Source: Methylobacterium dankookense (lineage in GTDB: Bacteria > Pseudomonadota > Alphaproteobacteria > Rhizobiales > Beijerinckiaceae). From it: a DNA stretch of 64,000 bases. Where the stretch lies: the NCBI RefSeq assembly GCF_902141855.1, contig NZ_CABFVH010000017.1, positions 44,965 to 108,964 of the forward strand, in the 5' to 3' direction. A model generated the notes under the pieces. That model was not told where the DNA came from, ran no database searches, and was given only the letters and a program-made list of their open reading frames with translations. Positions 50,324 through 57,815 of this stretch are shown here, piece by piece. The translations under genes and the position numbers were made by a program. Each line of letters opens with the position of its first letter. Position 1 is the first letter of the stretch.

Positions 50324-51075
50324 GCGGCGACCCGGCCGTCGGCCGGTCCCTCGATGCGGATCTCGCCGGGATAACGCGCGGCGAAGGCCGGGAAGGCCGC
50401 ATCCACCAGCCCCAGGCGCGCCCAGTCCTGCGGCCCGCTGCCGCGCGGGGCGGGGGCCGACTTCACGAGAAGGCAGGCGGGGGCACCGGTCTCCGTCGCG
50501 AGCCAGAGAGCGAGGCTGTCGGAGGTGACAGCCCAGGATTCGGGGATGTCCGGATGGCCGGCGCGCAAGGCGCGGGGGTCCCAGACGCGCGCCCGTGGCG
50601 CCTCTCGGGAAGCGCGACGCGCCCCCTCTCCCGTTCGGGAGAGGGTTGGGGTGAGGGACGAGAACGCGCCAGTGAGGTCGCAACGGTGAAGCGCCCCCGG
50701 TTCCGCGCTTTCCGGATCGTTCTCGACCCTCATCCTGTCCCTCTCCCGAACGGGAGAGGAGACCTGCGCATCCACCGGAAGCGGCGCGCTCGCAGGCACC
50801 GGCAGGTCGGAGACGATCTCCAAACCGGGCTCCAGCGCGCAAAACACCTCCGCCATCCGCCCCATCGCGTCGAGGGCGAGGCGGTGGGCGAGGGCGTCGT
50901 CGAAGCCGAGCGCGCCTTGCGCGTTCCGCACGGCGTCGGCGAAGGGGCCGCCGCCGGGCACGATCAGGCAGGGGCCGAGCGCGCCAGCAGTGAGGCGGGC
51001 GAGCCAGGCGCGCAGGCGGGCGGGCTCGCCGAGCAGGCTGCCGCCGAGCTTCACCACGATGGGGGCCGCGCTCAC
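50320..51075 (-). CDS. mfnE: MfnE-like amino-acid-kinase-family kinase with an in-frame repeat insert
   Basis: A 251-residue kinase of the amino acid kinase (UMP/aspartate kinase) superfamily: IVVKLGGSLL at 6-15, CLIVPGGGPFADAVR at 36-50, and ESWAVTSDSLALWLATETGA in the C-terminal half. In methanogens MfnE phosphorylates aminomethylfuran phosphate to its diphosphate, between MfnB and MfnF, which is exactly this gene order. Residues about 93-160 do not belong to the fold: they are encoded by a palindromic REPIN-like element (50624-50759 and flanks) and read SSPVRERDRMRVENDPES and SSLTPTLSRTGEGARRAS. Without it the protein would have the usual length of about 185-200. Starts with GTG in a GTGA overlap with mfnB. 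Confidence 0.8.
   Translation of the reverse strand: MSAAPIVVKLGGSLLGEPARLRAWLARLTAGALGPCLIVPGGGPFADAVRNAQGALGFDDALAHRLALDAMGRMAEVFCALEPGLEIVSDLPVPASAPLPVDAQVSSPVRERDRMRVENDPESAEPGALHRCDLTGAFSSLTPTLSRTGEGARRASREAPRARVWDPRALRAGHPDIPESWAVTSDSLALWLATETGAPACLLVKSAPAPRGSGPQDWARLGLVDAAFPAFAARYPGEIRIEGPADGRVAA
50624..50759. repeat. REPIN-like element inside mfnE
   Basis: Left unit: CCCTCTCCCG-TT-CGGGAGAGGG at 50624-50645 followed by TTGGGGTGAGGGACGAGAACG. Right unit in reverse: CGTTCTCGACCCTCATCCTG leading to CCTCTCCCG-AA-CGGGAGAGG at 50740-50759. The two units are inverted copies around a spacer of about 55 bases, the layout of a REPIN. The whole insert is open in the mfnE frame. A single unit of the same type is at 61669-61692. 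Confidence 0.85.
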
Positions 51076-51791
51076 GCGGCCTCCAGGGCGGGGAGGGCGC
51101 GCAGGGTGCGGACCGCCTCGGCGAGCGCCTCCGGATCGAGGCCGAGGCGGCGGTCGCGAGCCCGGCAGAGGCCGCCGCGGAAGCCGAGATAGCTCGGCCG
51201 GACGGGCGCGAGGACCGGGATGTCGGAGACCCGGAGCGATCCGGCGAGACCCGAGAGCAGGCCGTGCGCCCGGCAGGCCTCGGTGAAGGCGGCGAGGTCG
51301 GCGGGCGTAAGGAGATCGGTGAGGCGCCGCCCGTCCTTGGAGGCGGTGTCGATCATCGCCCCGGCGAGACCCGCGGCGGCGAGCGCCGGCACCGCCTCGG
51401 CGCGCGGCGCGTCCTCGGCGAAGAGCACCGCGATCAGCCGGCCCGGCGCGGCCCCGGCCGCCTCGGTGAGCGCCCCGGGCGGGCAGCCCGGTCGCAGGGC
51501 GACCTTCACGAAGCCGATGCCGGTCCCGGCCATGGCGCGCACCGCCGCGGGCAGCGCCGCGGGCTCCGGCTCGCCGGCAACCGCGCTGGTGAGGGCACGA
51601 TCACCCACCCGCGCGGCGATGGCGCGCACGGTCTCCGGCGGCAGCGCGCCGAGCGCGCCCCGCTCGGGGTCCTTGGCGTCGATCAGGTCGGCGCCGGCCG
51701 CGAGGGCGAGGGCGGCCTCGCCCGCGTCGCGGACGCTGACGAGGAGACGGAGCGCGTGAGGATCGTCGCGGAAGGTCTTCGAGAAAATCAC
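51072..51791 (-). CDS. mfnB: (5-formylfuran-3-yl)methyl phosphate synthase, MfnB
   Basis: A 239-residue cytoplasmic TIM-barrel enzyme that makes the furan phosphate of methanofuran/methylofuran from two glyceraldehyde 3-phosphates. Family marks are LRLLVSVRDAGEAALALAAG and ADLIDAKDPERGALGALP with the essential Lys in DAKDP, IGFVKVALRPG with the second Lys, AGAMIDTASKDGRRLTDLL, and LAGSLRVSDIPVLAPVRPSY with LGFRGGLC. Start GTG at 51791 overlaps the DUF3280 stop by GTGA; no other start keeps the first strand. Length matches the family (about 235). Confidence 0.9.
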   Translation of the reverse strand: MIFSKTFRDDPHALRLLVSVRDAGEAALALAAGADLIDAKDPERGALGALPPETVRAIAARVGDRALTSAVAGEPEPAALPAAVRAMAGTGIGFVKVALRPGCPPGALTEAAGAAPGRLIAVLFAEDAPRAEAVPALAAAGLAGAMIDTASKDGRRLTDLLTPADLAAFTEACRAHGLLSGLAGSLRVSDIPVLAPVRPSYLGFRGGLCRARDRRLGLDPEALAEAVRTLRALPALEAA

Positions 51792-52324
51792 GATTTTCCG
51801 GGCAGGGGCTCGGCGAGCAGGCGGTTCTTGACGACCCAGCGCATGGCGTGCGCCCAGGTGTCGTCGGTATCGGCCCGGATCACCACCTGCCCGGCGCGCA
51901 CCACCTTGCCGGAGCCGGCATCGGCGATGGTGACGAACAGGTTGAAGATCTGGGTCGATCCCCGCTCCACATAGCCGGTCACGGCGAGATCCGCACCCAG
52001 CGTCTTGGCGATGGGCGCCGCGCAGCCCTCGCATTTGTAGAAGGGCGATTGCTTGGCGATCTCGGCCGATTGCGGGGCGGTGTCCACCGGCTCGACCTCG
52101 GCCTGCTTGGCGAGCGCGGTCTTGAGCTCCTCGGTGACGAGGGCGAGCTTGCGGCTCTCGTCCGGCCGGGCCTTGCGCCCGCCGACCACGCCCGGATCGA
52201 GCAGCTCCACGGGGAAGATCGCCGCCTTCTGGCCCGCCGCGGCGGGCAGCGCGAGGAGCGGCCCGGCAACCAGCACTCCGGCCAGCGATCCGGCGAGGGC
52301 GCCTGCGATCAGGCGTGCGGGCAT
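51788..52324 (-). CDS. DUF3280-type exported protein
   Basis: A 178-residue protein with signal peptide ARLIAGALAGSLAGVLVAGP and cleavage near AAA-GQK. The mature part (AAIFPVELLDPGVVGG, KCEGCAAPIAKTLGADLAVT, GYVERGSTQIFNLFVTIADA) matches the DUF3280/DUF2380 type seen near methylotrophy genes; a CxxC pair sits in KCEGCAA. It is the first gene of the minus-strand operon leading into mfnB with a 4-base overlap. Function unknown; a periplasmic role in methanol or formaldehyde oxidation is only a contextual guess. Confidence 0.72.
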   Translation of the reverse strand: MPARLIAGALAGSLAGVLVAGPLLALPAAAGQKAAIFPVELLDPGVVGGRKARPDESRKLALVTEELKTALAKQAEVEPVDTAPQSAEIAKQSPFYKCEGCAAPIAKTLGADLAVTGYVERGSTQIFNLFVTIADAGSGKVVRAGQVVIRADTDDTWAHAMRWVVKNRLLAEPLPGKS

Positions 52325-52453
52325 GGCGTCTCTCCCTGGTGCGGCCGCCCGCTCGGGGAGGCGGCCTCGCGACAGCCATAGGTCGGGCGCCGGGACGGTT
52401 TGGCAATCCCGTGCGTTCCCGGCCACAAGGAGGGACGGGGTCGGGGGATCGTC

Positions 52454-52897
52454 ATGCCGTTCATCAGCGTCACGCGCCTGCGGATCCGCTCCATCCGCTT
52501 CCTGCCGGCCTTCGCGCTCCATGCGGTGCGGACGGCGCGGCAGGTGCGGGGCGCGCCGGGCTATCGCGGCGGCGCGATCCTGCGCGACCGGGACTGGACC
52601 TTCTGGACCCTGACCGCCTGGGACCGCATCGAGAGCATGCGCGGCTACATGGGCGCGGGCGCCCACCGGGCCGCGATGCCGCATCTCCAGCACTGGTGCG
52701 ACGAAGCGTCCGTGGTCCACTGGGACCGGGACGAGGCGGGGCTGCCCGCCTGGCCCGAGGCCGACAAGCGCATGCGCGACAGCGGGCGCACCTCCCGCGT
52801 GCGCCACCCGAGCCCGCGGCACGACACCCTGAGCTACCGCCCGCCGCGCTTCGGCGGGACCAGCGCGCTCCCCCCGGCGGCGGCGGCGAAATCCTGA
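52454..52897 (+). CDS. DUF3291/spheroidene-monooxygenase-like small protein
   Basis: A 147-residue soluble protein with ATG at 52454. The pattern ISVTRLRIRSIRFLPAFALH, GAPGYRGGAILRDRDWTFWT and LTAWDRIESMRGYMGAGAHR fits the ferredoxin-like dimeric barrel of DUF3291 and antibiotic-biosynthesis-monooxygenase-like proteins. The C-terminus is Pro/Arg-rich and likely flexible. It stands alone between the divergent cofactor operon and lutA. The reaction is unknown; no cofactor motif is visible. Confidence 0.65.
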   Translation: MPFISVTRLRIRSIRFLPAFALHAVRTARQVRGAPGYRGGAILRDRDWTFWTLTAWDRIESMRGYMGAGAHRAAMPHLQHWCDEASVVHWDRDEAGLPAWPEADKRMRDSGRTSRVRHPSPRHDTLSYRPPRFGGTSALPPAAAAKS

Positions 52898-52980
52898 GGG
52901 AAATATGAGAGCGGCGCGCCCGCGCGGCGGGGCCGCGCCCCGTTGAGTGCGGGCGACGAATGCTGTTACGTGCCGCCTGC

Positions 52981-54213
52981 ATGCGCGCTCCTGCACAATC
53001 CTTCATCCTGTCGCTCGCCCTCGCGGGCGCCGTCCTGGCCTCGCCCGCAGCCGGGCAGGAACCCGCGAGCCCACCCGCGCCCCAGCCGCAGGGCGCCGCC
53101 CCCGCGGAGACGCGGATCGGCCTGATCTACCGGGTCCAGCCCCAGCCCTCCTCCTACGACGCGGAGGCCCCGCCCGAGGACGAGGGGCTCGCCGGCGCCC
53201 GCATGGGCATCGCCGACAACAACACCACCGGCCGCTTCACCAAGCAGGCCTACGCCCTCGACGAGGCCGCGCTCAGCGAGGGCGGCCCCTCCGCCGCGGA
53301 GGCCGCCCGGGCGCTGGTGGCCAAGGGCACCAAGTACCTCGTCCTGGCCCTGCCCGCCGACGAGGTGCTCGCCGTCGCCGACGCGGTGAAGGATACGGGC
53401 GCCGTCGTGTTCAACGCCGCCGCCCCCGACGACCGTCTGCGCGGGGCCGATTGCCGGAAGAACGTCTTCCACGTGGTGCCGTCCCGGGCGATGCAGGCGG
53501 ACGCGCTGGCGCAGTACCTGACCCTGATGCGCTGGCGGAAGATCTTCCTGATCGTGGGCCCGAACCCGGCGGACAAGCTCTACGCCGAGGCGGTGAAGAA
53601 CGCCGCGCGCAAGTTCGGCCTCAAGATCACCGCCGAGAAGCCCTGGACCTTCGGGCCGCTCGCCAAGGCGCGGGGCGACACGCCGACCCGGGCCGAGGCG
53701 ATGGTGTTCACCCGGGGGCTCGACTACGACATGGTGGTGGTCGCCGACGAGGCGGGCGACTGGGGCGACTACGTGCCCTACCGGACCGTCGATCCGCGCC
53801 CCGTGGCCGGCACGCAGGGCCTCGTCGCCACAACCTGGTCGCCGGTGCTGGAGACCTGGGGGGCGGCCCAGGCGCAGAACCGCTTCCGGCGGCTCGCCGG
53901 CCGGCTGATGCGCCCCCTCGACTACCAGGTCTGGGCCTCGGTGCGGGCGGTCGGCGACGCGGCGACCGTGCAGAAGGGCTCCGACCCGGCCGCGATCGCG
54001 CCCTACCTCACCGATCCGGCCTTCAGCCTGCCCGCCTACAAGGGCGTGTCGCTCACCTTCCGCCCCTGGGACCACCAGCTGCGCCAGCCGCTCATCGTGG
54101 TGCAGCCGAAGATGCTGGTCTCGGTGGCGCCGGAGCAGGGCTTCCTGCACCAGCGCACGCCCCTCGACACCCTGGGCACCGACCTGCCCGAGACGACGTG
54201 CAAGTTCCCGTGA
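52981..54213 (+). CDS. lutA: Periplasmic binding protein of the lanthanide uptake ABC system, LutA-like
   Basis: A 410-residue exported protein: signal peptide APAQSFILSLALAGAVLASP, cleavage near AAG-QEP. It is a branched-amino-acid-type periplasmic binding protein (IGLIYRVQPQPSSYDAEAPP, GLAGARMGIADNNTTGRFTK, YLVLALPADEVLAVADAVKD, RKIFLIVGPNPADKLYAEAV) of the group annotated as substrate-binding protein of PQQ-alcohol-dehydrogenase systems. In Methylobacterium the gene at the head of an eight-gene block in this order is lutA. ATG at 52981 is preferred; ATG at 52960 is in frame. The ligand is presumably Ln(III) or a complex of it. Confidence 0.87.
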   Translation: MRAPAQSFILSLALAGAVLASPAAGQEPASPPAPQPQGAAPAETRIGLIYRVQPQPSSYDAEAPPEDEGLAGARMGIADNNTTGRFTKQAYALDEAALSEGGPSAAEAARALVAKGTKYLVLALPADEVLAVADAVKDTGAVVFNAAAPDDRLRGADCRKNVFHVVPSRAMQADALAQYLTLMRWRKIFLIVGPNPADKLYAEAVKNAARKFGLKITAEKPWTFGPLAKARGDTPTRAEAMVFTRGLDYDMVVVADEAGDWGDYVPYRTVDPRPVAGTQGLVATTWSPVLETWGAAQAQNRFRRLAGRLMRPLDYQVWASVRAVGDAATVQKGSDPAAIAPYLTDPAFSLPAYKGVSLTFRPWDHQLRQPLIVVQPKMLVSVAPEQGFLHQRTPLDTLGTDLPETTCKFP

Positions 54214-54224
54214 GGGATCGGATC

Positions 54225-54370
54225 CCGATCGGAAGCCCGGAACCCGGGGATCCCAAAGGGATCATCCCTTTGGTGGGGTCTCGGGGCGAAGCCCTGATGG
54301 CCATTCCGGGGCGCCGCCCTGGACCCGCGAAAGGGGCGACCCCTTGCGAAACCCGAGATCCCCCAGGGAG
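54225..54370. repeat. Hairpin-rich intergenic element between lutA and lutB
   Basis: The element has CCAAAGGGA-TCA-TCCCTTTGG at 54253-54273, then GGGGCGAAGCCCTG, GGGGCGCCGCCCTGGACCCG and a second stem GCGAAAGGGGCGACCCCTTGC near 54327-54347. This pattern (several short GC hairpins with CGCCGCCCTGGACCCGC) is, as I recall, a common intergenic repeat in Methylobacterium genomes. It could attenuate or stabilise the lut transcript, giving different levels of LutA and the downstream proteins. Confidence 0.55.
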
Positions 54371-54486
54371 GGCCGGAATGCGGCGATGACGCGCGCCGGC
54401 CTCGCAAGCGGCGGGAAAGGCACTACAATCGGGGTCGCGAGGGGCCAGCGCCGTGTCGAAGAGCGCGCGCCCAAGGGAGGATCGGG

Positions 54487-55473
54487 ATGGACCGCTGCGT
54501 GAAGGCAGGGTTGGGACTGGCCGTGCTCGCCGGGCTGACCGGCGGGATGGCGGGCGGGGCGCAGGCCTACACGGTCTACGTCTCGAACGAGAAGGGCAAC
54601 TCGGTCAGCGTGATCGACACCGCCACCATGGCGGTGACGGCGACCTGGAAGGTCGGGCGGCGCCCGCGCGGCATCACGGTGAGCAAGGACGGCAAGGAGG
54701 TCTTCGTCTGCGCGAGCGACGACGACCGCATCGACGTGCTGGACGCCGCCACCGGCAAGGTGGTGCGCTCCCTGCGCTCCGGGCCGGACCCCGAGCAGTT
54801 CATCCTCGACCGCTCCGGCAACCCCCTCTACGTCGCCAACGAGGATGACAGCCAGGTCACCATCATCGACATCGAGAAGAACAAGGTGCTCGCCGAGGTG
54901 CCGGTGGGCGTGGAGCCGGAGGGGATGGGCCTGTCGCCGGACGGGAAGATTCTCGTCAACACCTCCGAGACCACCAACATGGCCCACTTCATCGACACCA
55001 AGACCTTCCAGGTGATCGACAACGTGCTGGTGGACGCGCGCCCGCGCTTCGCCGAGTTCACCAGCGACGGCAAGTTCCTCTGGGTCTCGGCCGAGGTCGG
55101 CGGCACGGTCAGCGTCATCGACGTCGCCACGCGGCGCGTCGTGAAGAAGATCACCTTCAAGATCCCGGGCGTGAACGACGAGGCGATCCAGCCGGTGGGC
55201 GTGCGCATCACGCAGGACGGCGCCAAGGCCTTCGTGGCGCTCGGGCCCGCCAACCGCGTCGCCGTGATCGATGCGAAGAGCTTCGAGGTGCAGAAGTACC
55301 TGCCGGTGGGCCAGCGCGTCTGGCAGCTCGCCTTCACCCCGGACCAGAAGCTCCTGTTCTCCACCAACGGCACCTCGAACGACGTCTCGGTGATCGACGT
55401 CGCGGCCGAGAAGGTGGTCAAGAGCATCCCCGTCGGCCTGCTCCCCTGGGGCGTCGCCATCTCTCCGCACTAA
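54487..55473 (+). CDS. lutB: Periplasmic beta-propeller protein of the lut operon, LutB-like
   Basis: A 328-residue exported protein: signal peptide KAGLGLAVLAGLTGGMAGGA, cleavage near AQA-YTV. Seven YVTN-type blades follow (YVSNEKGNSVSVIDTATMAV, DSQVTIIDIEKNKVLAEVPV, GTVSVIDVATRRVVKKITFK, NDVSVIDVAAEKVVKSIPVG). It belongs to the family named PQQ-dependent catabolism-associated beta-propeller. The symbol is given by position as second gene of the lut block. ATG at 54487 follows AGGGAGGATCGGG. Its direct role in lanthanide handling is not read from sequence. Confidence 0.8.
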   Translation: MDRCVKAGLGLAVLAGLTGGMAGGAQAYTVYVSNEKGNSVSVIDTATMAVTATWKVGRRPRGITVSKDGKEVFVCASDDDRIDVLDAATGKVVRSLRSGPDPEQFILDRSGNPLYVANEDDSQVTIIDIEKNKVLAEVPVGVEPEGMGLSPDGKILVNTSETTNMAHFIDTKTFQVIDNVLVDARPRFAEFTSDGKFLWVSAEVGGTVSVIDVATRRVVKKITFKIPGVNDEAIQPVGVRITQDGAKAFVALGPANRVAVIDAKSFEVQKYLPVGQRVWQLAFTPDQKLLFSTNGTSNDVSVIDVAAEKVVKSIPVGLLPWGVAISPH

Positions 55474-55490
55474 GTTCCGGGACCTTGCCG

Positions 55491-55925
55491 ATGCGCATCC
55501 TCATGAGGCCGGCCCTGCTCGGCCTCGCCGCCCTGCTCGCGGCCGCCCCCGCCTCCGCCCTCGACCTCACCAAGAAGCGGGAGAACCTGCCCGACCTCGT
55601 TCTCGGCAACGAGGAGGGCAACGACTTCGTCGTGGAGAACAAGGACATCACGCTGGAAGGCGGCAAGGCCTACCGCCTGCGCATCGTCGCCAAGGGCCGG
55701 CAGGAATACAAATTCTACGCGCCCGAGTTCTTCCGCTACATCTGGTTCAACCAGATCGTGATCAACCACCTCGAGATCCATGGCGGCGGCCCGCCGGACC
55801 ATCTCGAATTCGACGATCCGGGCGAGATCGCCATCGAGTTCGTGGCGATCAAGCCGGGCACCTACACCTGGGCGGCCCGCGGCCTCGAATCCAAGGGCAT
55901 GACCGGCACGATTACGGTGAAGTGA
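55491..55925 (+). CDS. lutC: Small periplasmic cupredoxin-like protein of the lut operon
   Basis: A 144-residue exported protein: signal peptide LMRPALLGLAALLAAAPASA, then DLTKKRENLPDLVLGNEEGN, FVVENKDITLEGGKAYRLRI, EYKFYAPEFFRYIWFNQIVI and a beta-strand pattern ending AARGLESKGMTGTITVK. The alternating strands and the end resemble a cupredoxin-like barrel, but no complete type 1 copper set (His, Cys, His, Met) is present. Starts with ATG at 55491. The next gene starts 2 bases after its stop. Symbol assigned by gene order only. Confidence 0.7.
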   Translation: MRILMRPALLGLAALLAAAPASALDLTKKRENLPDLVLGNEEGNDFVVENKDITLEGGKAYRLRIVAKGRQEYKFYAPEFFRYIWFNQIVINHLEIHGGGPPDHLEFDDPGEIAIEFVAIKPGTYTWAARGLESKGMTGTITVK

Positions 55926-55927
55926 CG

Positions 55928-56170
55928 ATGCGCTCCGCTCTCCTCTGTCTCGCCGCGTTCCTCCTCGCCGCGCCCGCCCGCGCCGACGACAAGGCGGCCT
56001 GCGCGGACGGCATCGCCATGATCAAGGACGCGATCGCGAAGACTCCGCCCGAGGCCGCCCTGCCGAAGCTGAGGAAGGCGCTGCGCGTCGCCGAGCGCGA
56101 GCAGGGCGAGGGCGAGTTCGACGAGTGCCTCGACGCGGTGGGCGACGCCAAGCGGGTGCTGAAGCGGTGA
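55928..56170 (+). CDS. lutD: Small exported protein of the lut operon
   Basis: An 80-residue protein with signal peptide MRSALLCLAAFLLAAPARAD and a helical mature part of about 60 residues (KAACADGIAMIKDAIAKTPP, EAALPKLRKALRVAEREQGE, GEFDECLDAVGDAKRVLKR). Two cysteines (AACAD and DECLD) may form a disulfide, and several Asp/Glu are present without an EF-hand motif. ATG at 55928; the stop overlaps the GTG of the ABC ATPase gene. Symbol assigned by gene order only; function unknown to me. Confidence 0.65.
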   Translation: MRSALLCLAAFLLAAPARADDKAACADGIAMIKDAIAKTPPEAALPKLRKALRVAEREQGEGEFDECLDAVGDAKRVLKR

Positions 56171-56910
56171 GCGAGGCGCCCGCCCTCTCGGTCTCGCAGG
56201 TCGGCCACCGCTTCGGCGCGCGCGCCGCGCTCGCGGACGTATCTCTGAGCGTGGAGCGCGGGCGCTTCACGGCGCTGCTCGGCCCGAACGGCGCGGGCAA
56301 GACCACGCTCTTCTCGGTGATCACCCGGCTCTACAACAACCAGGAGGGCCGGGTCGCGATCTTCGGCCACGGGCTCGACCGCGAGCCGTCGCGGGCGCTC
56401 GCCCGGCTCGGCGTGGTGTTCCAGGCCCGCACCCTCGACACCGACCTCACCGTCGAGCAGAACCTCGCCTACCATGCGAGCCTGCACGGCATCGGGCGCA
56501 AGGCCGCCCGCGAGCGGATCGGCACGCTGCTCGACCGGGTGGGGCTCAGCGACCGCCGCGCCGACAAGGTGCGCACGCTCTCGGGCGGCCAGTCGCGCCG
56601 CATCGAGATCGCCCGCTCGCTGATCCACCGCCCGAGCCTGCTCCTCCTCGACGAGCCCACCGTCGGCCTCGACCTCGAATCCCGCGCCGACATCGTCGCC
56701 ATCGTGCGCGCCCTGGTGCGGGAGGAGGGGCTCTCCGTGCTCTGGGCGACCCACATCTTCGAGGAGATCTCCCCGGAGGACGACGCCGTGGTCCTGCACA
56801 AGGGCCGGATCGTCGCCCGCGGCAAAGCCGGCGCGATCGGGCAGGGGGCCGAGAGCCTGGAGGAGGCCTTCCGCCGCCTCGTCTCCGAGCCGGGGAGGGC
56901 GGCGGCGTGA
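56167..56910 (+). CDS. lutE: ABC transporter ATP-binding protein, LutE-like
   Basis: A 247-residue ATPase that would power inner-membrane passage in the lanthanide uptake route. Walker A GPNGAGKTT at 39-47, signature LSGGQSRR from 138, Walker B LLLDEP with Asp162/Glu163, and H-loop ATHIFEEI are intact. It is of the group annotated as ATP-binding subunit of PQQ-dependent alcohol dehydrogenase systems. Start GTG at 56167 lies in a GTGA overlap with the preceding gene and its stop overlaps the permease start, so subunit genes are translationally coupled. Confidence 0.88.
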   Translation: MSEAPALSVSQVGHRFGARAALADVSLSVERGRFTALLGPNGAGKTTLFSVITRLYNNQEGRVAIFGHGLDREPSRALARLGVVFQARTLDTDLTVEQNLAYHASLHGIGRKAARERIGTLLDRVGLSDRRADKVRTLSGGQSRRIEIARSLIHRPSLLLLDEPTVGLDLESRADIVAIVRALVREEGLSVLWATHIFEEISPEDDAVVLHKGRIVARGKAGAIGQGAESLEEAFRRLVSEPGRAAA

Positions 56911-57815
56911 GCCCGGTCGAGGAACGCATGAGCACGCCCACCATCGCCGGCAGCCCTGCCGAGCCGGCCCGCCGCGCGCCCGCCCATCTCGGGCGCCTCG
57001 ACGCGGCCGGCTACCTGATCTGCCTCGGCGGCATCGTGCGCCGGGAATTGCTGCGCTTCTTCAATCAGAAGGAGCGGTTCTTCTCGGCGATGGTGCGCCC
57101 GCTCGTCTGGCTGTTCATCTTCGCGGCGGGCTTCCGCAACACGCTCGGCGTCTCGATCGAGCCGCCCTACCAGACCTACGTGCTCTACGAGGTCTACGTG
57201 GTGCCGGGTCTCGCCGTGATGATCCAGCTCTTCAACGGCATGCAATCCTCGCTCTCGATGGTCTACGACCGCGAGGTCGGCTCGATGAAGGTGCTGCTGA
57301 CCAGCCCCTATCCGCGCTGGCTGCTGCTGCTCGCCAAGCTGATCGCGGGCGTCTGCGTCTCGGTGGTGCAGGCCTATGCCTTCCTGGCGGTGGCGTATTT
57401 CTGGGAGACCGACATCCCGCCCATCGGCTACGTGGCGGCGCTCCCGGCCTTCCTGGCCTCGGGCCTGATGCTCGGCGCCATCGGCCTGTTCCTGTCCTCG
57501 CTGGTGCGCCAGCTCGAGAACTTCGCCAGCGTGATGAACTTCGTGATCTTCCCGATGTTCTTCGCCTCCTCGGCGCTCTACCCGCTCTGGCGCATCCGGG
57601 AATCCTCCGAGACCCTGTACTGGATCTGCCAGTGCAACCCGTTCAGCCACGCGGTGCAGCTCGTCCGCTTCGCCCTCTACGGCCAGTTCGAGCCCATCGC
57701 CTGCGCCGTGGTGGTCGGCACCACGCTCGCCTTCTTCGCCCTCGCGGTCGTCGCCTACGATCCCGGCCGCGGCATCATGGCCCGGCGCGGCGGCCCGGCC
57801 GGAGACAACGCGTGA
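56907..57815 (+). CDS. lutF: ABC transporter permease, LutF-like
   Basis: A 302-residue inner-membrane protein of the ABC-2 type with about six helices (LVWLFIFAAGFRNTLG, VVPGLAVMIQLFNGMQSSLS, WLLLLAKLIAGVCVSVVQAY, ALPAFLASGLMLGAIGLFLS, MNFVIFPMFFASSALYPLWR, TLAFFALAVVAYDPGRGIM). ABC-2 permeases are usually exporters, so the direction in the lut system deserves note; genetics in M. extorquens supports a role in lanthanide transport. It starts with GTG at 56907 (or ATG at 56928) overlapping lutE, and ends overlapping the lutG GTG. Confidence 0.87.
   Translation: MSPVEERMSTPTIAGSPAEPARRAPAHLGRLDAAGYLICLGGIVRRELLRFFNQKERFFSAMVRPLVWLFIFAAGFRNTLGVSIEPPYQTYVLYEVYVVPGLAVMIQLFNGMQSSLSMVYDREVGSMKVLLTSPYPRWLLLLAKLIAGVCVSVVQAYAFLAVAYFWETDIPPIGYVAALPAFLASGLMLGAIGLFLSSLVRQLENFASVMNFVIFPMFFASSALYPLWRIRESSETLYWICQCNPFSHAVQLVRFALYGQFEPIACAVVVGTTLAFFALAVVAYDPGRGIMARRGGPAGDNA

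Noticed and set aside
50554..51192. Plus-strand frame opposite mfnE containing the REP units
   Set aside because: Sequence is Arg/Gly-rich without domain character; the minus-strand kinase motifs decide the real gene.
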